From contig JAICYE010000025.1 of NCBI GenBank assembly GCA_025934385.1, forward strand, positions 1 through 11,986: a DNA stretch of 11,986 nucleotides, in the 5' to 3' direction. Position 1 is the first letter of the stretch, and every line of letters starts with the position of its first letter. This stretch comes from Acidimicrobiia bacterium (GTDB taxonomy: Bacteria > Actinomycetota > Acidimicrobiia > IMCC26256 > BP-133). The translations under genes and the position numbers were made by a program. Below the pieces are notes generated by a model, which searched no databases, was not told the origin of the DNA, and was given only the letters and a program-made list of their open reading frames with translations. Of this stretch, positions 1 through 5,886 are shown piece by piece.

Positions 1-1
1 A

Positions 2-1573
2 GCGCTGGCGATGACGCTCGTCATCCACCCCGTCCTGTCCAACGCCTACGACACGCCGCTCGTCTACCTGGCCTTCGCCTTCGCCGCCGCCGCCTTCGGC
101 GGGTTCCGCAGCCTGCCCCGGGCGGCCGCCGCCGGCGTCGTGCTCGGCCTCGTGCCGACGCTCATCGAGGCCAACCCGAGGGCGAGTGGCGGCGTCGGCG
201 GCATCGGCGACATCGTCGCCTTCCTGCTGGTGGCAGGGGTCCTCCTGCGCCGCCCGGGGTTCCTCGGGCGCCCCGCTCTCGACGAGTCGTTCGCCAGTGC
301 CGCCGGGGAGGCCGCGCCGGCCGCCGCCCGCCGCCGGGAGGCGCTCGTCGCCGTCCGGCCGCTCCCGGCCTGGGTCCGCCGGGCGGGGCTGGCGGCGGTG
401 GCGCTCGTCCTCGGCGTCGGCGTCCCGGTGCTGTCCGGCAACGCCGCCCTCGACGCCTGGGCCCGGGGCGTGTCGATCTTCCTCGTCTGCGCCTCGATCG
501 TGATCCTCTCCGGCTGGACGGGCGAGCTGGCCCTCGGCCAGGTCGCTTTCGCCGGGATCGGCGCCTACCTCGTGGCCGACCTCAGCGTGCGGGTCGGGCT
601 GCCCCACCTTCTGGCCGTGCCCCTGGCCGCCCTGGCCGTGCTGCCGTTCGCCGTGGTGGTCGGCGTCCCGGCCTTCCGGTCGCGGGGGCGGCTCGGCTTC
701 GCCGCCGTCTCGCTCCTGTGGATGGTGGTGGCGGCGTCGCTGTTCTGGGGGCCCCGGTCGAGCTGGTTCACCGGCCATGCCACCGTCCTGCACCGGCCGG
801 ACTGGATGAACGTCCTCTCCGGCCGCCCGGCGGTGTCCTACTACTTCATGGCCCTGCTGACGGCCGCGGCCGTGGTGTGGTTCGCCACCAACCTGCGGCG
901 CTCCCGCGTCGGCCGGGCCCTGGCCGCCGGGCGGGACCGCGACGCCGGCGTCCGCAGCCTCGGCGTCGACCCGGCCCACTACCGGCTGGTGGCCCTGTCC
1001 TTCTCGGCCGTGGTGGCCGCCCTCGGCGGGATCGTCGGGGCCTACGGCGGCCACCCGCTCGACCCGACGCACTTCGGCGTCTTCGTGTCGGTGCAGTACT
1101 TCCTCTACACGGTCATCGGCGGGTCGGGCTCCCTGGCCGGGGCGGCCGTGGTGGTTTTCGCCTTCGAGGTGGCGCCCGCCCTTCACGGGGGTACGGCGCC
1201 GACCGGGCCGGGCAGCGTGGTGATCGTCGGCGCGCTGGCTGTCCTCACCGTGGCCTTCGTGCCCGGCGGCGTGGCCGGCCTGGTCCGGCGGGCGGCGGCC
1301 CGGCTGACGCCGGCGCCGACGCCCGCGCCGACACCGGCGCTGGTCGGGGCGTCGTCCTCCGGGTTCATCGGCTTGGCCCGGGAGCCCGACCTGTTCGACA
1401 CCGATCCCTACACCGTCGACGACCCGTTCGCCGCCGATGCCCCGTTGGCCGACGACCCGTTCGCCGTGGGGGATCCCTTCGCCGGCGAGGATCCATTCGC
1501 CGGCGACGATCCGTTCGGCGACGGCGATTCCAATGGCTCTGGTGACGGCCACCGGGGTGGTCACGATGCCTGA
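2..1573 (+). CDS. livHM: LivH-LivM fused branched-chain amino acid ABC transporter permease (5' end cut by window)
   Basis: Membrane permease of a HAAT-family importer for branched-chain amino acids, amides or similar solutes. The frame is already open at base 2 and the first Met (base 11) lies inside a domain, so the gene starts outside the window. Counting from that Met, residues 1-85 match the end of LivH (FGGFRSLPRAAAAGVVLGLV, then the IGDIVAFLL...LLRRPGFLG ending). After a linker (about 86-120), residues 121-425 are a full LivM: GWTGELALGQVAFAGIGAY (168-186), the ATPase-contact loop around GRDRDAGVRSLGVD (307-320), and VIGGSGSLAG (368-377). A PTPAPTPAPT linker (433-442) leads to an acidic tail with five DPF motifs (471-502). 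Two permeases that are normally separate are therefore one chain. The stop overlaps the LivG start by 8 bases. Family certain; substrate not readable from sequence. Confidence 0.9.
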   Translation, partial: ALAMTLVIHPVLSNAYDTPLVYLAFAFAAAAFGGFRSLPRAAAAGVVLGLVPTLIEANPRASGGVGGIGDIVAFLLVAGVLLRRPGFLGRPALDESFASAAGEAAPAAARRREALVAVRPLPAWVRRAGLAAVALVLGVGVPVLSGNAALDAWARGVSIFLVCASIVILSGWTGELALGQVAFAGIGAYLVADLSVRVGLPHLLAVPLAALAVLPFAVVVGVPAFRSRGRLGFAAVSLLWMVVAASLFWGPRSSWFTGHATVLHRPDWMNVLSGRPAVSYYFMALLTAAAVVWFATNLRRSRVGRALAAGRDRDAGVRSLGVDPAHYRLVALSFSAVVAALGGIVGAYGGHPLDPTHFGVFVSVQYFLYTVIGGSGSLAGAAVVVFAFEVAPALHGGTAPTGPGSVVIVGALAVLTVAFVPGGVAGLVRRAAARLTPAPTPAPTPALVGASSSGFIGLAREPDLFDTDPYTVDDPFAADAPLADDPFAVGDPFAGEDPFAGDDPFGDGDSNGSGDGHRGGHDA

Positions 1574-2726
1574 CCGGCCCGGCCCCGGCGACGGCGGGAG
1601 CCGCCTCTCCGAGGTCATCCGGCGCCTCCAGGAGGCCCGGGCGAGGGCGCCCCGGGGTAGCGATGCCACCGGGCCTGGCCCGGTCGCCGACAGCGGCGCC
1701 CCCGTCGGCGACGCCGGCCCCGAGACCGACCGGCCGGAGCGGGGCGAGTTCCTCTGGAGGCCGTTCAACCCCAAGGCCCTGGAGCGGACCAGGCCGTTCC
1801 GGACGGCGCCGCCGTCGCGCGACGAGTTCGAGTCCCACCTCTCGCAGTTCCTCGGCGCCCGGGCCAAGCGAACGGGCCCGCTCTTCCGGGCCCAGGGCCT
1901 CTCCGTCCGCTACGGCGCCGTGGCCGCCTGCACCGACGTCGACCTCGAGCTCAACGACGGCGAGATCGTGGCCGTCATCGGCCCCAACGGCGCTGGCAAG
2001 ACCGCCCTGTGCGACGCCCTCAGCGGCTTCGGCCCGGCCACCGGCCGGGTCTACCTCGGCGACCGCGACGTCTCGGTGCTCCCCGCCCACCAGCGCAGCC
2101 GGCTGGGCGTGGCCCGGACCTTCGCCCACCCGGCGCTGTTCGAGTCGATGACCGCGGCCGAGAATCTGATCGTGGCCCAGCACCGCCGGATGCGGGGCGG
2201 CTTCTTCGCCTGCGGCTTCGGCCTGGCCCTCTCCAAGCACGAGGACCGCCTGGCCCGCCGCCATGCCCTCGAGCTCCTCGAGCTGCTGGGCATCGACGGC
2301 CTGGCCGACCAGCCGGTGGCCCGGCTCGGGCCCGGCGAGCAGCGGCTCGTCGACCTCGCCCGGGCTCTGGCCGCCGACCCCCGGCTGGCCATCCTCGACG
2401 AGCCCGCCGCCGGGCTGGCCAAGGAGGACCGGCGGGACCTGTCCGAACGCATCGGCATGGTCTGCGACGAGATGGGCATCGCCGTCCTCCTCACCGGGCA
2501 GGACTTCCCGGCCATCACCAACCTCGCCGACTTCGTCTACGTCCTCGACAGCGGGACGGTCGTGGGGAAGGGGGAGCCGCCCGACGTCCGGGCCGACACC
2601 CGGGTGCAGGCGGCCTTCCTCCGGGGGCTGGAGCCGCCGACGCCGCCGTCGGCACCGCCCGGGCCGCCCCCGGTCCCTCGCGATGGCGGCCCGGACCGGC
2701 CGGTCGGGCCGGGAGAGCTCAACTGA
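1566..2726 (+). CDS. livG: LivG-like branched-chain amino acid ABC transporter ATP-binding protein
   Basis: Cytoplasmic ATPase that would drive the LivHM permease. The ATG at 1566 is chosen because it overlaps the permease stop (ATGCCTGA); the frame is open further upstream, but there it reads through the permease tail as an Arg/Pro-rich shadow. It gives 386 aa, against about 255 for usual LivG. Residues 1-105 are a hydrophilic extension without a recognised domain. The ABC domain holds Walker A GPNGAGKT (139-146), signature LGPGEQ (254-259), and Walker B LAILDEP with catalytic Glu279. Three positions are unusual: the Q-loop reads RTFAHP, with Ala187 where RTFQN is usual; the signature Ser is Gly; and the switch His (family IEHD) is Gln312 in TGQD. 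A Pro-rich tail follows (about 357-380). Family assignment is firm. Whether hydrolysis is normal is uncertain. Confidence 0.9.
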   Translation: MPDRPGPGDGGSRLSEVIRRLQEARARAPRGSDATGPGPVADSGAPVGDAGPETDRPERGEFLWRPFNPKALERTRPFRTAPPSRDEFESHLSQFLGARAKRTGPLFRAQGLSVRYGAVAACTDVDLELNDGEIVAVIGPNGAGKTALCDALSGFGPATGRVYLGDRDVSVLPAHQRSRLGVARTFAHPALFESMTAAENLIVAQHRRMRGGFFACGFGLALSKHEDRLARRHALELLELLGIDGLADQPVARLGPGEQRLVDLARALAADPRLAILDEPAAGLAKEDRRDLSERIGMVCDEMGIAVLLTGQDFPAITNLADFVYVLDSGTVVGKGEPPDVRADTRVQAAFLRGLEPPTPPSAPPGPPPVPRDGGPDRPVGPGELN

Positions 2727-3463
2727 TGCTCGCCGTCACCGGCCTCGAGGTGGGCTACGCCGGCGCGCCCGTCCTGCGGGGAATCGACCTCGAAGTCGGC
2801 GACGGCGAGGTCATGGCCGTCCTCGGGCCGAACGGGGCCGGGAAGACGACGCTGGCCCGGGCCGTGACCGGCGTCGTCCGGCCGATGGCGGGAACCATCA
2901 CCTTCGACGGGCACCGCATCGACCGGCTATCGCCCAGAGCGATCGTGAAGGTGGGAGTCGTCGGCGTGCCCCAGGGCCGGCGGGTGTTCATGGGCCTCAC
3001 CGTCCTCGACAACCTCCGCGTCGGCGCCCACACCCGGGGCCGCCGGGCCGCCTCCGATGTCGACTGGGCCCTCGACCTCTTCCCCGGGCTCCGGGCCCAG
3101 GCCTACCGGCCGGCGGCGGCCCTCCCGGCCGGCGAGCAGCAGGTGCTGGCCCTGGCCCGTGCCCTGGTCAGCCGGCCGAAACTGCTGGTCGTCGACGAGC
3201 TCTCGGCCGGGGTTTCGCCCGCCCTGGCCTGCCAGTTGTTCGACGTGCTGCGGGGGCTCCGCCTGGCCGGCGTGTCGCTGCTGGTGATCGACCAGTTCGT
3301 GAACCTTGCACTGGGGCTTGCCGATCGGGCGATTGTCATCGAAAATAGTCGGGTATGTCTGTGTACAGAGTCAGGTAACCTGGCCCTGGCAGACGTCTCA
3401 TGGCAGTCGACGCACCCCGGCGGAGGCGACTCCGCCAGTCGAAGCAAAGGAGCACCCCAATGA
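2726..3463 (+). CDS. livF: LivF-like branched-chain amino acid ABC transporter ATP-binding protein
   Basis: Second ATPase of the importer, 245 aa, close to the usual LivF length. The ATG at 2726 shares its A with the LivG stop (TGATG) and has GGGAGAG at 2711-2717, 8 bases upstream. Motifs are Walker A GPNGAGKT (34-41), the LivF-type VPQGRRVF (81-88), LPAGEQ (133-138) in place of LSGGEQ, and Walker B LLVVDEL with Asp157 and Glu158. Gln190 replaces the switch His, which is normal for LivF (family VEQN, here IDQF). The last 40 residues are divergent: AENG-like ENSRV is still collinear with the family, but codons such as AAT, AGT, GTA, TGT and ACA appear that are rare in this window. The 3' end probably doubles as regulatory sequence for the next gene, which it overlaps by ATGA. 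Confidence 0.88.
   Translation: MLAVTGLEVGYAGAPVLRGIDLEVGDGEVMAVLGPNGAGKTTLARAVTGVVRPMAGTITFDGHRIDRLSPRAIVKVGVVGVPQGRRVFMGLTVLDNLRVGAHTRGRRAASDVDWALDLFPGLRAQAYRPAAALPAGEQQVLALARALVSRPKLLVVDELSAGVSPALACQLFDVLRGLRLAGVSLLVIDQFVNLALGLADRAIVIENSRVCLCTESGNLALADVSWQSTHPGGGDSASRSKGAPQ
3333..3382 (+). promoter_or_regulatory. Possible promoter/operator region inside the 3' end of livF
   Basis: This stretch is clearly less GC-rich than its surroundings and uses codons foreign to the window. It holds TTGTCA (3333-3338), which resembles a -35 box, and two short inverted repeats: TCTGT-gt-ACAGA (3358-3369) and CAGGT-a-ACCTG (3372-3382). No convincing -10 box lies at 17 bases; TATGTC (3354-3359) is only 15 away. 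It may be a promoter or operator for the secreted-protein gene at 3460. This is a weak call, resting on composition and symmetry alone. Confidence 0.25.
3419..3436 (+). promoter_or_regulatory. GNRA-capped hairpin just upstream of the 3460 gene's ribosome binding site
   Basis: GGCGGAG (3419-3425) and CTCCGCC (3430-3436) form a perfect 7-bp stem closed by a GCGA tetraloop, a stable GNRA type. It ends 9 bases before the Shine-Dalgarno AAAGGAG (3446-3452) of the next gene, and it lies inside the last codons of livF. It could tune translation of the downstream gene or stabilise a processed transcript. It is too far from any T-run to be a terminator. Confidence 0.45.
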
Positions 3464-4965
3464 AGCTGGGCGCCCGTCTCCCCCGGGGCCTGGCCGTGGC
3501 GGCGGTGGCAGCCGCCACGGTGGTACCGCTCGCGGCCTTGCCCGCGTCGGCGGCGCCAGCCGCTCCCGCTGCCTACAGCGTGTACAGCAGCGCCCAGCCA
3601 CTTGTCTGGGCCGACTCCTCGAGCGTCCCCGTCGGCGACGTCCACGTCCCGTCGGTCGTGGGCAACGCCAACCCCCTCGGCATGGCCAGCGCCTACGCCG
3701 CCCTGAGCAACCCCGACGGATCCGGCAAGACGATGTCGGGTCAGACGATCAGCGGCCTGCAGTGCAGCGGATACGACGCCTGCAAGGACCCGTTCCTGAT
3801 GACGGCCCGGGCGGGGCACGAGGGTGACGCCGCCGGGCACAGCGAGCAGTCCGCCTCCTTCACCGGCAGGGACGGGAAGTTCCCCGGCAACATCCACGCC
3901 ATCACCGACTGCCCCGGCGCCTGCGCCTCGCAGCCCGTCCACTCGACCGGCACCGCCGCCGGGCCGGCCGGCAACCTCCCCGGCTACGTGAGCATCGGTG
4001 CCTCGTCGGCCACCCAGGACCTGTCGATGGACGACAAGGGCCGCCTGGTCTCGACCGCCACGTCGGAGCTCGACAACGTCTCGATCGGGCCGAAGAACGA
4101 GGTCCACTTCTCCCGCCTGCTGACCACCGCCCAGGCCCTCGGCGCCGGCGCCGAGAACAGCAAGGACGGCCGGGCCGACATCCGCATCGACAACTTCTAC
4201 ATCCTCGACAACCCCGTCGAGCTCACCCGGGCCGGGCTACGGCTGGCCAACGCCGGCCCCTCGGAGCAGGAGGCCTACGACGGCGCCAAGGTCCTGCTCA
4301 AGAAACGGAAGGACCGGGGCATCATCCTCAACCTGCCGAACGTCGACGCCCAGGTCACCAAGACGCCCGACCACGTGACCGTCGACGTCCCGGCCCTGTC
4401 GGTGATCTTCGAGCAGTCGGCCGGGCCGGTAACGGCGGCCCTGAGCGACCCCGTCCAGCTCGGTCACTCCACCGCCGTCGTCGCCGCCATCGACACCAAC
4501 AAGCACATCGAGGTGCGTCAGGACAGCAAGGGCAACCCGGTCGTCGTGACGACCACGGCCCCCTCGGCCGTGGCACCCCCGGCGTCGGAGCCTCCGGGCC
4601 CGAAGCCGCCTGTGTCGACGCCGCCGGACGGTAAGCGGCCTCCCGCCGGTCAGGGCCACAGCGTCCCGCCCGGGCCGACCGGTACGGGCCTGGCTCCGAC
4701 GACTCAGGGCGTGACGAGCACGCCGCCCGGTCCGGGCGGATCGACGACATCCGGCCCGGCGATCGACCCCGGCTCCTCGTCGACGACCGACAGCGCCGCC
4801 CAGGGGCTGCAGGATCCGAGCCAGAACGCGATGCCCAGCGTGAAGGACGTGGAGAACAAACTGGGTCTGCGGGGTGCTCACAGCGTCAGCCGGGCCTTCG
4901 GGGCGTTCATCGGCCTCGGGCTCATCCTGCCGCTGTCCCGCTTCCTGATCCGCCGCTTGGGGTAG
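3460..4965 (+). CDS. Secreted, C-terminally membrane-anchored protein of unknown function
   Basis: No family recognised. The ATG at 3460 is chosen over an in-frame ATG at 3400 because AAAGGAG (3446-3452) lies 7 bases upstream, it overlaps the livF stop as ATGA, and it puts a signal peptide at the N terminus. The product is 501 aa. Residues 1-31 are a Sec signal (likely cleavage PASA/APA). A Ser/Gly/Asn-rich, probably beta-rich ectodomain follows (about 38-365), with two close Cys pairs (102/108 and 151/155). A Pro/Thr/Gly/Ser linker resembling a wall-spanning stalk covers about 367-445. A final hydrophobic helix (about 478-498) ends in LIRRLG, giving an anchor without an LPXTG motif. Translational coupling to livF suggests a surface role tied to uptake, but it does not resemble a LivJ-type binding protein. 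The TAG stop is also the outer edge of the 4963-5125 palindrome. Confidence 0.85.
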   Translation: MKLGARLPRGLAVAAVAAATVVPLAALPASAAPAAPAAYSVYSSAQPLVWADSSSVPVGDVHVPSVVGNANPLGMASAYAALSNPDGSGKTMSGQTISGLQCSGYDACKDPFLMTARAGHEGDAAGHSEQSASFTGRDGKFPGNIHAITDCPGACASQPVHSTGTAAGPAGNLPGYVSIGASSATQDLSMDDKGRLVSTATSELDNVSIGPKNEVHFSRLLTTAQALGAGAENSKDGRADIRIDNFYILDNPVELTRAGLRLANAGPSEQEAYDGAKVLLKKRKDRGIILNLPNVDAQVTKTPDHVTVDVPALSVIFEQSAGPVTAALSDPVQLGHSTAVVAAIDTNKHIEVRQDSKGNPVVVTTTAPSAVAPPASEPPGPKPPVSTPPDGKRPPAGQGHSVPPGPTGTGLAPTTQGVTSTPPGPGGSTTSGPAIDPGSSSTTDSAAQGLQDPSQNAMPSVKDVENKLGLRGAHSVSRAFGAFIGLGLILPLSRFLIRRLG

Positions 4966-5125
4966 TGACCGGTCGGGCCAATGGTCGGCGGCTCTCTCCG
5001 GCCAGAATCGCCCCTGCCGGCGTCCTCCTCGTCGGCCTAGCTTCAGCTAGGCCTCCTCGTCGATCCTTGGCAGGTACGATTCTGACTCGGAGATCCCTCG
5101 CCGCCACCGGCCCGACCGATCACTA
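4963..5125. repeat. 163-bp interrupted palindrome, MITE-like, filling the intergenic gap
   Basis: The gap folds on itself end to end. Paired arms, left with right, are: TAGTGA 4963-4968 with TCACTA 5120-5125; CGGTCGGGCC 4970-4979 with 5109-5118; GGT 4983-4985 with ACC 5106-5108; GGCGGC 4987-4992 with 5100-5105; TCTCCG 4995-5000 with 5088-5093; CAGAATCG 5003-5010 with 5077-5084; CCTGCC 5013-5018 with 5069-5074; and GGCCTAGC 5034-5041 with 5046-5053, around a TTCA loop. That is about 53 pairs. The 15-base ends 4965-4979 and 5109-5123 match at 14 of 15, and each is bordered by TA, as expected for a Tc1/mariner-type MITE with a TA target duplication. An 11-base direct repeat (CCTCCTCGTCG, 5024-5034 and 5052-5062) flanks the apex. 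Alternatives are a structured RNA or a bidirectional terminator. No transposase is present. Confidence 0.7.
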
Positions 5126-5129
5126 GGAG
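5125..5129 (+). promoter_or_regulatory. Ribosome binding site deciding a TTG start
   Basis: AGGAG lies 5 bases before TTG 5135. No ATG or GTG in this frame would leave the membrane segments intact, so this site fixes the start. Its first base is also the last base of the long palindrome, so folding of that element would lie directly against the ribosome site. Confidence 0.65.
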
Positions 5130-5134
5130 CGCCG

Positions 5135-5572
5135 TTGGAACCGATTGCGGGTGCCGCTGCCGACCGGCGGGAGCAGCAGGCTCAGCTCCAGGCGCTCGTC
5201 CAGGAACAGCTCTTCCGCCGCTGGCGGGCCGTGCTGGGCTGGATCCTGATGGCCGCCGGGGGCGTCGCCATCCTCGTCGCCTGGTACCAGGTCCGCGACC
5301 TGCCCCAGGTCTTCCTCCAGATGCCCTACCTCATCAGCGGGGGCGTCGGGGGTGCCGTGCTCATCGGCCTCGGGGCGGCGCTGCTGATCACGCAGGACTT
5401 CCGCGACGACAAGCAGCGGCTCACCGACCTGGAGCGGAAGATCTCCGAGATGGAGGACGTCCTGCTCACCCAGGCCGACCTCATCGGCGAGGCCATCGCC
5501 ATCCTGTCGTCGGCCGCCGAGGGCGCCGAGTCCGAGGTCCGCCGGGCCGTCTGGCGCCGCGGCCGGGGCTGA
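5135..5572 (+). CDS. Small two-helix membrane protein with C-terminal coiled coil, unknown function
   Basis: No family recognised. The product is 145 aa from TTG 5135 with AGGAG upstream. Residues 1-30 are hydrophilic and Gln/Arg-rich. Two membrane helices follow (about 32-50, containing GWILMAAGGVAILVAW, and about 65-86, containing ISGGVGGAVLIGLGAALLI). Residues 88-128 form a charged heptad-like helix (DDKQRLTDLERKISEMEDVL), and the tail is Arg-rich. The layout suggests a hairpin in the membrane with both ends in the cytoplasm and a coiled coil for oligomerisation or partner binding. It is the first gene of the operon running to 9176, and its stop is overlapped by the probable start of the ferredoxin gene. 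Confidence 0.75.
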   Translation: MEPIAGAAADRREQQAQLQALVQEQLFRRWRAVLGWILMAAGGVAILVAWYQVRDLPQVFLQMPYLISGGVGGAVLIGLGAALLITQDFRDDKQRLTDLERKISEMEDVLLTQADLIGEAIAILSSAAEGAESEVRRAVWRRGRG

Positions 5573-5886
5573 CCATTCCGGTCGCCACCGGGCGGGCCGA
5601 GCGGCTCGCCACCCGGCAACGCAATCCCAAGTGGCAGACGCCGCCGCTGCGCATCGACATGTCGATCTGCATCAACTGCGACGCCTGCCTGCGGGCCTGC
5701 CCGCCGCAATTCGGCGCCATCTTCAACCACGGCCCCGACGTGGTGATCGTGCCCGAGCTGTGCAGCGGCTGCGACAAGTGCCTGCCCGCCTGCCCCGTCG
5801 ACTGCATCGTGCCCGACCAGGACTGGTCGCCCGCCCCCGAGGTGTGGTGGGCGCTGGCCGGCGGGCCGGAGGACCCGTATGTCTGA
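5569..5886 (+). CDS. 2[4Fe-4S] ferredoxin (probable non-ATG start)
   Basis: Small soluble electron carrier. Two complete CxxCxxCxxxCP motifs are visible, CINCDACLRACP and CSGCDKCLPACP, enough for two [4Fe-4S] clusters, plus one extra Cys in CPVDC. The first ATG (5659) would put the first cluster Cys at residue 4 and delete the usual opening strand. The frame stays open upstream with strongly coding-like codons and reads RNPKWQTPPLRID directly before the ATG. I therefore extend it to CTG 5569, which overlaps the preceding stop as CTGA and gives 105 aa; ATT 5575 is another possible start. No ATG, GTG or TTG exists in this stretch. The redox partner is unknown; none of the neighbours is an obvious client. 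The conservative version is 5659-5886 (75 aa). Confidence 0.85.
   Translation: MTIPVATGRAERLATRQRNPKWQTPPLRIDMSICINCDACLRACPPQFGAIFNHGPDVVIVPELCSGCDKCLPACPVDCIVPDQDWSPAPEVWWALAGGPEDPYV

Noticed and set aside
1405..1510. DPF motifs like those that bind clathrin adaptors
   Set aside because: That interaction is eukaryotic; in a bacterial permease tail the likeness is coincidental.
1365..2264. Minus-strand open frame across the permease-livG junction
   Set aside because: Low-complexity composition and no ribosome site; it is explained as the complement of livG.
3400..3459. Upstream in-frame ATG for the secreted protein
   Set aside because: It would add an Arg-rich 20-residue leader before the signal peptide and lacks a ribosome site; ATG 3460 has AAAGGAG and the ATGA overlap.
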